Source: Ilyonectria destructans
Lineage: Eukaryota; Ascomycota; Sordariomycetes; Hypocreales; Nectriaceae
DNA: 64,000 nucleotides
Assembly: GCA_020740775.1 (NCBI GenBank)
Contig: JAHEWK010000008.1
Span: forward strand, 2,976,001-3,040,000
Direction of reading: 5' to 3'
Part shown: piece by piece, positions 10,822-21,286 of the stretch
Layout: each line of letters starts with the position of its first letter
Numbering within the stretch: the stretch's first letter is position 1
Notes under the pieces: generated by a model
Told to the model about the DNA's origin: nothing
Seen by the model: only the letters and a program-made list of their open reading frames with translations
Databases searched by the model: none
Translations under genes and position numbers: made by a program

Positions 10822-12679
10822 ATGTGGCCGAACAAGGCGGCGTCGAAACGAGCATGTGATGTCTGTAGGCGGCGGAAAATCAAGGTGCGTAGGCTGGGTA
10901 TGCATTCTGCCCGTGTGAAGGACTGACCTCCGCTAGTGCGATGGCGAGGCTCCAATCTGCTCTACCTGTGATGCGGCCAGCATGCCGTGTTGCTACGCAG
11001 AAGCTCCGAAGAAGAGAGGCCCCAAGACCTCCGGCATCCGGGCCCGCCGCGCAGGTGCACAGGGCCGGACAGGCGACCGATCTGGGGCCCTGTTTGCCCC
11101 GAGCCCCTTGGCCTCTTCGCCGATGAGTATAGCCTCACCACCGACTGAGGGACATGAACGATCGCTGTTGGCGGCGGCCTCTACGGCGTCGTCGTCGTCG
11201 CCCCAGGGTGTCGAAACCCCAAAACGAGCGGCGGCACAGATATACGATGCACTTATACTTCAAGTCGGCGCCACTGGAGAAGGGCGAGGGTTTGGCAATA
11301 TTATCGTTGAGTGTGTCCGTCGCCACATGCAGAATTCCTACCTCTACGGGCCACTATACCACGAGCCGTCTGTTCTGGGTCTGGCCAAGTTTTTATCGCG
11401 AGAGGCAGCCATTCCCGGCCAGCTGGCGACATGCGACCTGCTGCGGGTAGACTGCTGGGAGGACCTAATCGGCAACGTGAGAGATATCACGTTGATCATG
11501 GCGGTATGCGCCAGGATCGCGTTGGGTGCTCCCAGGGATCGGCAGCCTGTGCCGGGATGCCTCGGCGCGCATTTCCTTCACTCCACGGAGGAGATGCTCA
11601 AAGTGTTTGAGAAGTGGGACATTGAGCATGCGGCAGCCAGCTCTCTCACCATCCGCATCTTACTGGCTTCGACCTATCACACCATTGGGAGGCGTAGCCT
11701 TTCCTCGCACTTTCACTGTCAGGCCCGGCTCATGGCCGTCGATCTTCGGCTCTACAGCGAGGCCGTGATCAGTCGGTACGGACCTCTGGAGGCTCAGTTG
11801 CTGCGCATGAACTTTTGGTTACTGTACCGGTCGGAGAGGGCAATTGCTATCCTCAACAACCAGCCCGTGCTCATCCAGCCTGCCATGTTGGACGGCGAGA
11901 TCGACGTTGCTCTTACCGGGCAACATCAAGTCAGCCTGCTGGATCCGGTACAGAAGCATAATACGCCAGAATTTGAGGAGCGGCTCTTCATCAGCTACGA
12001 CCTGTACAGGCAGGTGTGGACGCACGCGCTGGATTTCATGCTAGCGGTCAGATACCATGGCCAGAAGCGTTCTGACAACAACAACAACAATAACAACGCG
12101 CATGGGGCCGACAGGCTAGACGAGCTGACTAGGTTGTATTTTGCATTCATTGGGGGACTTGACGATCTGCCAACTTGGCTGCAGAACCCGAATGCCGTCA
12201 CTGGCGAGGACGAAGAGATTTCTTCGCACCACAGGCGCTGCTTCTGGGCGCAGAGGGCCAACCTGACGCTATCGTTCCACTGTATCAAGATGGTCATGGT
12301 GTGCTGGTGCATCGACACGAAAGTCACCGCGTGCATGGGCCTGAGCGACCAACCGGCCATGCTCAACATGAAGAAGACGGAGATTGCGGGGGAATTCTTG
12401 CATGAACTTGCGCTGGTTCCATTCGAGGCGCTGCAGCTGAATGGCGAGCCCTGCGTACGTATCAGTTCTCCTCCCGGCACAAGAGGGATGGCCGCTCACA
12501 TAGCGTTGCAGGTTGAAAAGCTACGGCGGGTCGGAGCTGTTTTGCTTGAAGTGACCCAGGCCCCTGGCAGTCCGTCTGTCCTAGCGCGGTGCAAGGGATA
12601 TCTGGCGAGGCTGCTGGACATCCTGGCGCGCCTTGACTCGAGAGCTTCCGACGAGCTGGGGAGAGAGAGCGGCGCGTAA
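10822..12679 (+). CDS. Zn2Cys6 fungal transcription factor, sugar-regulator type
   Basis: Predicted 601-residue nuclear regulator in two exons: 10822-10884 and 10937-12679, with a 52-nt intron (gtgcgt...ctag). Splicing joins CDVCRRRKIK to CDGEAPICSTC and gives a full Zn2Cys6 cluster at C12, C15, C22, C29, C32 and C39 (spacing 2-6-6-2-6). A basic KKRGPK linker follows, as in many fungal regulators of sugar and maltose genes. The ATG at 10822 sits just before the cluster. A middle-homology-like segment (NFWLLYRSERAIAILNNQP, about residue 300) suggests a fungal-specific TF domain. A run of seven Asn near residue 380 is low complexity. It is encoded next to a beta-glucuronidase and a sugar transporter, so it is probably their local regulator; that role is inferred from position. 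Confidence 0.88.
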
Positions 12680-13412
12680 TGGCTGTCGGTAGGAATGCCG
12701 AGCAGCTAGAGCTTACTTGGTCCCTTGTGTGAAGTCATGACGACAACGGCCGAGCAGCGATGCCGTAATGCAGAAATATACTTGATGAGATGCCATCCCA
12801 GACATCAATGGGGAGAACCCCCACAGTCCACCCCGGGCAAAGAGCCCTATGCAGATTGCATGGATTGTCTAGCGTTATACCCACCCACAGTAGTCAAAGT
12901 ATTAGCGTCTTTTGATTCGGGATTCCCCCAGAACTACGGAGTAGGGGGCGGGGAAAAATGGTGGGTAGAGTTAGTTTCGCCGGGTGTCTGGATTTCACCG
13001 TCAACCAACCATATTTCCGCCGCTCGGCCAATTCTCATCGTCACTAAACATCCCGAGACAACGACGAGAGGACTCACTCGGACGGCGTGCATTTGGCGGG
13101 GACGGAACTGATTTCTATGAGAGAGGGGGGTACTGGTACTATCCCGATTCCCGCCCGAGGCAGCCACTGGTGTTTGCGCAATGCTTGATGATAGACGGCG
13201 CAGACCAAGCGGGTCTTCTTTTCCGAGGGCATTCCGGGCATTCTCTCCCGGGCCAGGAGCCAGGAGTAGGACCTCCCGTTCGCTGTCAGTCTACGAGAAA
13301 ATGGCACACGAGATGATGTGCCGTCTTGAACCCTCCGCCTCGGAAGGGCGGGCATGACTGATGACTGAATTCCTGAATGGATTGTCCTCTATTGCAATGT
13401 ATCTACCAATGG
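12680..13412. other. convergent intergenic region
   Basis: Lies between the 3' ends of the regulator gene (plus) and the glucuronidase gene (minus). Short ORFs on both strands show no motifs; it presumably holds the two 3' UTRs. Confidence 0.5.
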
Positions 13413-15239
13413 TCACTCTGTCGCTGCCTCAGCCAGTCGCTTCTTGGGTCCAGCCTCCCAGCGCCTCCTCAGCACCTGCACGCTCCCCTTGGGACGCCTG
13501 TCTCGCGTGAAGACCCCCTTCTTGTTCCCGTCGACGCGAAAGATGGTCGACGTGCATTGGAAGTCGGCAAAAGACCAGACATGCTCCCCCACCACGCTCT
13601 GGACCCGGTCAAATACGCCATGGAACATCTCTAGCAGGCTAGCTTGGTATTCTTCGCTCCAGGGGACGTCACAGACGGCGTGCAGCCCGGCGTGGCAATC
13701 AGCTCCATACTCGGCAATGATGATCGGCTTGCCGTATTTCTTCTCCCAGCCGAGGAGATCGCCTTCCAGCGCCACCTTGGCCGCCGTCAGGTCGCCCATC
13801 TGCGTATACCACCCATAGTACCGATTCAGACAGACGACGTCGAAAAGGTCTGTAATCAGATCCTTCTCAACAGTAGCATGGCCCATATTCGTAAAGCAGA
13901 CAGGCCGGCTCGGGTCAAGCTCGCGAGCAAGCGTCACCAGCGGCTCCATATACTCACGCGCGCCCACCTCACCCGAGGCAGGCTCATTAGCCAGAGCCCA
14001 CAGGACCACACTAGGGTGGTTCTTATCTCTCGCCACGAGTTCTCGGATGGCTTGCGCATGGGCGTCTCGCGTGTTGCTATTGCAGGTTTCAGGCGAGAAG
14101 GTAGGGGGGGCCTTGAAGCCGAATACGCCGGCCACGATACCGAGGTTAAGCCCGACGGCGGCCGTCTCGTCGATGACGACGATGCCGTGGCGGTCGGCGT
14201 ACTCGAGGCACTCTTCGGCGTACGGGTAGTGCGAGGTGCGCATGGAATTTGCATGTGTCCACGACATCAAATTGAAGTCGTGCATCATGTAGGCCAGGTC
14301 GAATCCTTTCCCTCGAATCGGACTATCTTCATGCTTCCCGAAGCCTGTGAAGTAGAAGGGTTTGCCGTTAATGAGGAACTGATTGCCCTTAACCTCAATG
14401 GACCTGATGCCCACAGGCATCTCGTACATATCCGTAAGGGTGCCGAGTCCATCGTCGGAGAAGATTTCGGCACGGAAGCGGTACAGGTATGCCGATCCCG
14501 GCTGCCACAGGTGTGCAGCGCTGATGGTCATACGACCCGTCAGGCCCCTGTCTTTGAACACCACATCGCCGGCCTCGTCGATCAGCGAGACCTGGCATTG
14601 AGACTCAGGGACAGGAGCGTTGGTGTGGACGTGATACTGAACAGAGCCGGTTCCATGCTCTGCATCAGTGACTACGGTGATATCGTCCACGAAGGTGGGA
14701 GATACACAGTAGAGTAAAACAGATCGTGCGAGGCCTGCGTAGTTGAAAAAGTCGTGTTGATAATGCTGGTTGCGGCTGCCATCCGGCAGAGTCTCAACGC
14801 GTCCTGGGGGAATCGACTCCCAGTGCAACTCGTTGCACACAGCGACCGTGAGCCGGAACTGCCTCGTCTTGGTGGCCAAGTTGGTCAACTCGGTTTCAAA
14901 CGGCGTATACCCTCCGACATGTTCAGTGAGGAACACGTCGTCGGCGTAAACACGCGCACGATGTGTCGCGGCGTCGAACCGTAGGAAGCATCTCTGCCCC
15001 TGCCACCCGCGAGCGATGTTGACTGTTCTCTGGTAGAAGACCCAGCCCACATGATCCCGGATGGCTTTGTCGACGAAAATGTCATTGTAGCTGGCCGGTA
15101 CGGGCACCTGTAACAGCGGCGGGATGGATCTGGTCCAGGCCGGATCGTCGTCAATTCGCGGTGAACTGGCCAGCGCGAAGTTCCACACTCCGTCGAGAGA
15201 TACGACTTCGCGTGTCAAGTTGGTTTGTGGCTTGAGCAT
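13413..15239 (-). CDS. beta-glucuronidase, glycoside hydrolase family 2
   Basis: Predicted 608-residue intronless enzyme that hydrolyses beta-D-glucuronides to glucuronate and an aglycone. The GH2 layout is complete: N-terminal sugar-binding beta domain (to ~185), immunoglobulin-like domain (to ~280) and TIM barrel (to ~590). The acid/base lies in ALANEP (N418-E419) and the nucleophile in IIAEYG (E510). The N-x-K pair that contacts the glucuronate carboxylate is in GNKKG (N572, K574), followed by VFTRDRRPK, as in bacterial GUS. These features separate it from GH2 beta-galactosidases and mannosidases. No signal peptide is seen, so it is probably intracellular and needs a transporter, and one is encoded divergently 504 bases away. 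Length matches E. coli GUS (603 residues). Lateral transfer of gus from bacteria to fungi has been described, and the lack of introns fits that. The start MLKPQTN is natural for the family. Confidence 0.95.
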   Translation of the reverse strand: MLKPQTNLTREVVSLDGVWNFALASSPRIDDDPAWTRSIPPLLQVPVPASYNDIFVDKAIRDHVGWVFYQRTVNIARGWQGQRCFLRFDAATHRARVYADDVFLTEHVGGYTPFETELTNLATKTRQFRLTVAVCNELHWESIPPGRVETLPDGSRNQHYQHDFFNYAGLARSVLLYCVSPTFVDDITVVTDAEHGTGSVQYHVHTNAPVPESQCQVSLIDEAGDVVFKDRGLTGRMTISAAHLWQPGSAYLYRFRAEIFSDDGLGTLTDMYEMPVGIRSIEVKGNQFLINGKPFYFTGFGKHEDSPIRGKGFDLAYMMHDFNLMSWTHANSMRTSHYPYAEECLEYADRHGIVVIDETAAVGLNLGIVAGVFGFKAPPTFSPETCNSNTRDAHAQAIRELVARDKNHPSVVLWALANEPASGEVGAREYMEPLVTLARELDPSRPVCFTNMGHATVEKDLITDLFDVVCLNRYYGWYTQMGDLTAAKVALEGDLLGWEKKYGKPIIIAEYGADCHAGLHAVCDVPWSEEYQASLLEMFHGVFDRVQSVVGEHVWSFADFQCTSTIFRVDGNKKGVFTRDRRPKGSVQVLRRRWEAGPKKRLAEAATE

Positions 15240-15742
15240 GGTGGCAAGGTGGGAGGGTAGACTGGTGCTCTGTGTAGTCGAGTACTGGAAATATGGGCGG
15301 GTGAATCAAAGTCAATAGGTAAGTAGTCAAGGAACGTTCTAATAGATATCAGGACTAACGCCTGGCCCAGAGCTCAACCCATCAGCTTCAGGTACCCCAC
15401 AACCCGGGACGTCCAGTTGTTGCACCCACAATCCGGACACCACACCCTCTCGCCGGCACAACTGACTACTCCGTACGGGGGTTCTAGTTCTGGGCTCCGA
15501 GACCAGGAACCCCACTCAGCCTTTTACACAATACTCCGGGGTAATAGACTACCCCACGAACATACCCCAGCCCCAGACTCGACGCAGAACCCCTGATCTA
15601 CTGGCGTCGGACACCAGTGCGCGCCAAAATGGTATAAAGAAACCTCGAGCCATACGTTGTTGGACTACTTTCGACATTGTCTTCAGAGCCATCAACCTGC
15701 CATACCCAAGTCACTACTCCGAGCATCCCAACGCGTTTTCCA
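15240..15742. promoter_or_regulatory. bidirectional promoter between glucuronidase and transporter
   Basis: 503 bases separate two divergent start codons. On the transporter side a TATA-like box (TATAAAG, 15633-15639) lies ~105 bases before its ATG. The region is rich in CCG/CGG words, including the palindrome at 15471-15478. Coordinated control of both genes from here is an inference. Confidence 0.6.
15471..15478. promoter_or_regulatory. CCG-TA-CGG palindrome, candidate Zn2Cys6 site
   Basis: CCGTACGG is an everted CGG repeat with a 2-bp spacer, roughly midway in the shared promoter. Everted and inverted CGG triplets are the classic targets of binuclear zinc regulators, and the neighbouring regulator gene has a similar palindrome upstream. 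Binding is not shown. Confidence 0.3.
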
Positions 15743-17558
15743 ATGGCCTCAGATAAGCAGAATAGACCTTCTGTCGAGATGGTCGAGGCACCACAGACGG
15801 ACTTGGGGTCCGAGAACCCAACCGAGAACCCCTGGGCGATGATCCGTACCCATCGGAAGCTCGTCCTGTATGCCGCGCTGGCCAATATTGGTCCGCTGAT
15901 GTTTGGCTACGACATGGTCATCATTGGCGCCGTTACGGCTCTCCCGATATTCCGGTGAGCTAACGGCACTGTTCCCTACCGGTATGGAAGCCACACACTG
16001 ACTCTTCTCGGATTTTTTCTAGACACGACTTTGGCGAGCTAGTCGGCGGAGAAGTGATGGTCATACCGGCCCTCTGGATTGCTTTGTGGAATGCTTTCGT
16101 TCAAGCCGGCGCAGCATGTGGCTCCGTGGGCGCGGGATGGTTCCAGGACCGCTTCGGCCGCCGCGCCAGCTTCCTCCAGGGGGGCATCTTCGGACTGGTA
16201 GGGACGACTATCTGCTACACTTCAGCCCTGGCGGATGACGTCGAGGCCAGGCGGGGCATGTTCTTGGCCGGGAAGATCCTCGTCGGCCTGGGCTGTGGCG
16301 TTCTCATGTCGGCCTGCCAGACGTGGATCTCCGAAGCGGCGCCCAAGGATATGCGCGGCGTCCTGCTCGGCTTTTACGCCTTCAATGTCGTACGTTTCTA
16401 TTTCAGGATTATCTCGACAGATTTTGTACTGACAGAATCGCAGTCTCTGGGCCACCTGATTGCCATTGTCATCGTTTTCTCCCAGAGCGGCACACAGTCG
16501 TCGTACGCATATCAGATGCCATTCGGTACCCAGTGGGCCTTTGGAGGTATAGCCGTCGTTGCAGGAGTACTACTCCCGGAAAGTCCAGTCTGGCTCATTG
16601 CCAACGACCAGGTCGAGAAGGCTGCTGAGTCCTTGGAGAAGCTGGGTACTGACAGGGACGCATCCATGTTGATGCGGATCCAGGCTTCTCTCGGCCACGA
16701 GGGCCAAGGTGCGCCCACCTTCAAGGAGTGCTTCCAGAAAACCGATCTTCGTCGCACTTTGATCATCATCTGGCTCAACATGATCCAGTCCTTCGTGGGC
16801 ATGGCAATCATGGCCAATTCTGCCTACTTCCTCATCATGGCGGGCATGTCCGCCAAGTATTCTCTTATGGTCAACGCCATCGGCATCGCATCCAACATGG
16901 TGGGCAACATGACCTCTTGGTACACCATCCCAAGATTCGGCCGGAGGACGTTGATCATGATCAGCATGGGCCTTGATATCATGGCGTGGCTCAGCATGGG
17001 TGTTGCGGGTTGCTTCAGTACGAGCGCTGCGCGGTGGTAAGTTTGGTGGCCTTTATTCGAGCACTCGATCATGATACCATCATGTTGGCTCTAACGGGAA
17101 GCTGGTCTGCCGAGTGAATTCTAGCTAATCATACATTCTCCAGGTACGTCGGCATTGCGCTACTCCTCTTCGGGTTCTTCAATTCCCTCGGGGTCGCCAG
17201 CGCCGTCCCCGTCATCGGAACAGAGCTGTCCAGTGTCCGCCTCCGATCAAAGTCGGCCAGTCTCGGTCTCGGCGCGCAATCCATCACGTCATGGGTGTTC
17301 ATGTTCTTCACGCCCTACCTTTACAACGTCGACGAGCTCAACTGGGGCGGCAAGATCGGCTTTTTCTTCATCGGAACCGGTCTTCTCGCGTTTGCACTGA
17401 CGTGGTGGTGCGTTCCCGAGACGAAAGGCAGGACGTTCCAGGAACTCGACTACCTCTTCGAAAACAAGGTCAGCGCCAGGGTTTTCAAGAGGTATACCGT
17501 TCCGGTGGACGAGATTATCGCAGGCGAGCGGAATGCTGTCGACAAAAGCGACTTTTGA
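15743..17558 (+). CDS. MFS sugar transporter (sugar porter family, alpha-glucoside/maltose-permease type)
   Basis: Predicted 528-residue plasma-membrane H+ symporter in four exons: 15743-15954, 16023-16389, 16444-17036 and 17144-17558. Introns are gtgagc...ctag (68 nt), gtacgt...gcag (54 nt, in frame) and gtaagt...ccag (107 nt). Sugar-porter signatures are present: MFGYDMVIIG in TM1, QDRFGRR between TM2 and TM3, LPESPVWLIA after TM6 (where PESPRW is usual), RFGRR in the second half, and PETKGRTFQELDYLF after TM12. The second intron is supported because removing it gives FNVSLGHLI, the normal TM4/5 region of the family. Divergent pairing with a cytosolic beta-glucuronidase suggests uptake of glucuronides or glucuronate-containing glycosides. 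Sequence alone cannot fix the substrate. Confidence 0.92.
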
Positions 17559-17639
17559 GTCAACTATTTCAGACCGGGTGGGGTGAACCGGTTTGTAACT
17601 ACTACGAGGCACGAGCAGATTAAGTAGTAGTGTTTAGAG

Positions 17640-18125
17640 AGATTAACCACCTAGTAGTTAATGGCAATATTAATTATAGTAGAAATAATTTTCCAGCCCT
17701 ACTTTACAGGGGGTAGAGTTAAATGTCCATACACTAATTATAGCTTGCTTTATACCTTATATAATAACCTACAATATAATAAATATATTAAGTATCTATA
17801 AATTACTTTTTATATTTAAGTTATATCTATTTAAATCTATACTTTAAAGCTTTTTTTTACTAGTTATTATAGAATTAGAATTCTTTATATCTTTTAAGAT
17901 ATATAAAGTCTTAATATATTTAAAATACTAAGCTAGTTATATATTAAAAAGATATTTATTTATTTATATAATAAATATAGAGATATAATATTAACTATAA
18001 GATATTAACTAATAAAGACTATTAATAAAATTCTTATAATTATTAAAAACTAAATATAATTTATAATAATTAGTATATTATTTTATACTTATAACTTTAA
18101 AGTAGTAAATTTTTAATTAATTTTA
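17640..18125. repeat. AT-rich island
   Basis: Nearly pure A/T sequence starting about 80 bases after the transporter stop codon. It has no coding capacity and resembles RIP-degraded transposon DNA. It forms the right border of the glucuronidase cluster. Confidence 0.7.
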
Positions 18126-18794
18126 GCAGCTAGCAGCTTACGAGAGTGGCCCGTAATTCCAATTTATAATAGTCGCTTGTTCCCATATTTGCGCTTTTAT
18201 TCTCACTTTATGTGATTTTGCGATTTTAGTTGTTTGATTTGCTGGTCTTGCTATCTATTTTGTGACCGCGCTCTACGTTTCAGCTGCTTTATCCTCAGTA
18301 GTCAAGGTCGTACCCCTGACAGAGCAGGAACTTGCGCAAGCCTAGCTTGTCTTCCTCGGCGTTAATAGTGCTGGGAGCCACGCTAAAATCGCTCGTAGAT
18401 CTCCGGGTATCGCACTCCGTATGTGCTCCGCAAGCCTCAGTGCCGTACACAGCTGGCAAAGGCTGGAAGGTCCAGAGATATTCAGAGATAACGGGAATGA
18501 TCTAGCCTATAGAGGAAATGCGCAGACCCTGATATTTGAGACTGCGTGAGGTAGTTGAAATTTAACATTATCTCCAAGTCTCCGCCCAGATCCGAGGGCG
18601 CGGTCCGCGTCCCAAAGCTCTGGGTTCCTCCGAGAGCCAGGGTTCATATCCGAGAATTTGGAATCACCACGAAGCAAAGTATAAAATGCATATAACGTAC
18701 GTAGTAGAGCTGTTAGAAACAAATCCCAGTTTCCCAATAGAGGGTTCAACGCATTCCTTAATTGCATCTGCAGTGTTGCATAGCCGTATCCACG
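18126..18794. other. intergenic leader of the GH3 relic
   Basis: Normal base composition, no supported gene. A TATA-like gtataaaatg (about 18679) lies ~115 bases before the GH3 start codon. Confidence 0.4.
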
Positions 18795-20190
18795 ATGAGG
18801 GTTCATTATCCTACTTTGCTCATTGCGTTCGTCCAGGCTACTTTCGCGCGCGCGCCCGATGCCACAGATCTCGCATATGTTGTACCTCCTCCTTTAGCCG
18901 ATGGAGGCAAGGCATGAAAGGCTGCTAAAAAGAAGACGGCACTGTTAGTTACTGAAATGACACTTGAGGTAAAGGTGAGTGTTTTAAAGCATTGTGTTGG
19001 AGAAATGCTAATTGAGAGGGAAACAGCTGTCCATTGTCACTGGTCAACCCGGTCCATGTGCGGGAAACACGGGAGAAATTTCTCGCTTGGGCATTCCTAG
19101 AATGTGTTACCAAGATGGCCCTGTCGGTGTCCGTCCTGCTCTTGGCAACACTCAATTCCCTCTGGTGTTACAACGGCCGCCACTTGGGATGTGGATCTGA
19201 TCTACGCCAGGTCTAAGGCACTCGGCCAGGAATTCTATGACTTGGGGGTGCACGTCGCTATGGCAATGGTTACTGGTAAGTTCAATCTAGCGCTACCAAA
19301 ATTTCGTTCAACTTATTCGAAACGTCTAGGTGGTCCTCTTAGCCGGTCTCCTAAGGGAGGACGCAATTGGGAGGGCTGGTGAGTGATCCAAGTCCCTACC
19401 AGATGACAGAATATTTAATCTCTCGCAGGTATGCTGATCCATATGCAACGGGGATTGCAAGTTGGCATGGCGTGAAAGGCATGCTGGATGCTGGAGTCCA
19501 GACATGCTCTAAACATTACATTTTGAATGAACAAGAGACATTCAGGTCAGTTATGCAAGTAAACAACTGTCATCAACTGCTGATCTCTGCCCAGGAACCC
19601 TTTCAACTTCACAGAACCGTATAGCATCTACAATGCGTCGAAGCAAGTTCCCATCTCGAGCAATGTTGATAATAAAACCAACCATGAAGTCTATCTATGG
19701 GCTTTTGCCGAGGCCGTCCGTGCCGGAACCACTCATGTCATGTGCTCATGTATTAGTGTCAATGGCACTCACTCATGTGCCAACTCCGAGTCTAATAACA
19801 AACTACTTGAGGGCGAGCTAGGATTTCAGGGGGCACTTATCAGTGACGGGGGAGGTACACACTCAATCCAGCACCGCTCTACATCCATTGGTTTAGTACT
19901 GACACATTTTAGGCACCTGGGGTACTAAGCCCTTCGTCATGGGGGGTCTAGATATCAATATGCCTGGACTAGGGTATGGTAATATCCTAGGCCCTTTTTT
20001 TGACAAGGAGCTATATGACCTTGTCTCTAACGGAAGCATTTCGGTATCTCGCCTCAACGATATGGTAGTGCGCGCCATCACTCCGCTATTCTCGATTGGT
20101 CAGATGGACCACCCTCTTCCCCCAACTATCATCAATTCTGTTGGCATCGCGAACTGGCCTGAGCCGGCCACATTCAAAAATGTGCACTGA
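18795..20190 (+). pseudogene. GH3 beta-glucosidase, N-terminal half, disabled
   Basis: The original product was a secreted family-3 beta-glucosidase (a signal-peptide-like MRVHYPTLLIAFVQATFARA is visible). Exons by eye: 18795-18974, 19027-19275, 19330-19378, 19429-19545, 19595-19854 and 19913-20190. Family landmarks in order are GPCAGNTGEISRLGIPRM, QDGPVGVR, AATWDVDLIYAR, GPLSRSPKGGRNWEG, CSKHYILNEQETFR, ISSNVDNKTNHEVYLW, ELGFQGALISD (nucleophile Asp) and GGLDINMPG. Lesions seen: an in-frame TGA at 18915-18917 where an aromatic residue is expected; a one-base loss near 19160 that shifts frame after NTQFP; Trp to Gly after the nucleophile Asp (SDGG for SDWG); Tyr to Cys in the MCSYN motif; and loss of the second GH3 domain after ~20150. 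It is a decayed gene, although all five splice junctions remain usable. Confidence 0.85.
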
Positions 20191-20706
20191 GAAGAACTCC
20201 GCTCAGTATGGCAAGGTCTCGACATCAAGAAATTGATCAAGAGCACGCCATCTAATTTGTACGAGGTCTTTGAAAAGAACCTCAACAATTGCCCAGTCGT
20301 GGAGAACACAAAGAAGCCCCTGGAACTGGTCCTCGGAGCGACTCACCATCTGACGCTCAACGAGGCAAAAGTCCTGCTGACCATGTCTAAGCCGGCGACT
20401 AAGTACACCTCGCACGTCAATGTAGCAAGCGATTGCTGGGTCCCAGACCACTTCTCTACCTTTGCGCGGGACACGGGCGGGCTGCTCGTCGTATTCGTCG
20501 AGAAGCTGCTCGCGGCCCGGGTGGCATCGATGACACTCTCAACCAGCTCTTCTCTTACACCGTGGCTCCAAAACAGAGACGAGATATCTGATACCTACAC
20601 AAGTTGGTGGCGGCAGCCAATAGACGTTTCCACATCGCACCAGCATCGCCGGAGGCAGGAGAGACCCTCTGCGGAGACGTGGTGGCCTTACTTGTTTGGC
20701 GCATGA
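20191..20706 (+). other. open frame continuing after the GH3 stop, unassigned
   Basis: The frame stays open for 171 codons after the TGA at 20188-20190, in the same phase as the last GH3 exon. The sequence (EELRSVWQGLDIKKL..., then VVENTKKPLELVLGATHH and SHVNVASDCWVPDH) looks protein-like but is not GH3. The GH3 half may have been joined to another gene here, or this may be the C-terminal part of an unrelated decayed gene. I do not recognise the family. Confidence 0.35.
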
Positions 20707-20879
20707 ATCAGCCCGGCTATTGGGCTCTCCTTGCCCTGCTTCTCCCCGTCTTCTTCTTCGACTATGTCGCTTCTTTTGCGTCTGCGAGTGGGCACCGGTA
20801 GCCACCACCTCCTGACCTGCTATAAGCTCCTACGGATACTGCGGGTTGCTGTTTTTTGGGGTTGGGATTGGGGTATGCT

Positions 20880-21286
20880 GATTATTGAATATTTAATTTT
20901 ATTTTATTTAATTTTATTATAATTTATTTTATTTTATTATAGTTATATTTTATTCTTATTTATATTTATTTTAATTTTAATTTTAATTATTTTATTCTTA
21001 TATAAGTAGTACTTAAGTATTTAGAGATCTTTACTATAGACTTTTAAGCGGTCTGATACCCTTAGCTTAATAAAGAGAATTAATTTTGATTTCTATAACG
21101 CAATTTTACGATGAGTCTGAGTTTTATAAGTGTATTATTAGCTAACTCGTTCTATATTTGTATACGTCTATCTTTAAAAGTGAGTCAAATTGTTTTATTC
21201 TAGTCTAGCTCTGTACGGTAGTTACTCAGGTACATATCTTAAGCCTCATCTTTCATCTTTATTCACTAATTGCTAAATAGATAATA
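20880..21286. repeat. AT-rich stretch
   Basis: Starts with a run of attttattt-like repeats (20885-21000) and becomes less extreme to the right. It separates the GH3 half and unassigned frame from the Cys-rich gene that follows on the minus strand. Possibly a RIP relic. Confidence 0.55.

Noticed and set aside
12061..12105. Asn-codon run in the regulator gene, considered as a microsatellite error
   Set aside because: It stays in frame within the conserved ORF; low-complexity Asn runs are ordinary in fungal regulators.
13644..14717. 357-codon plus-strand ORF antisense to the glucuronidase
   Set aside because: It lies wholly opposite a well-supported GH2 gene; its openness comes from the GC-rich codon bias of that gene and it has no motif.
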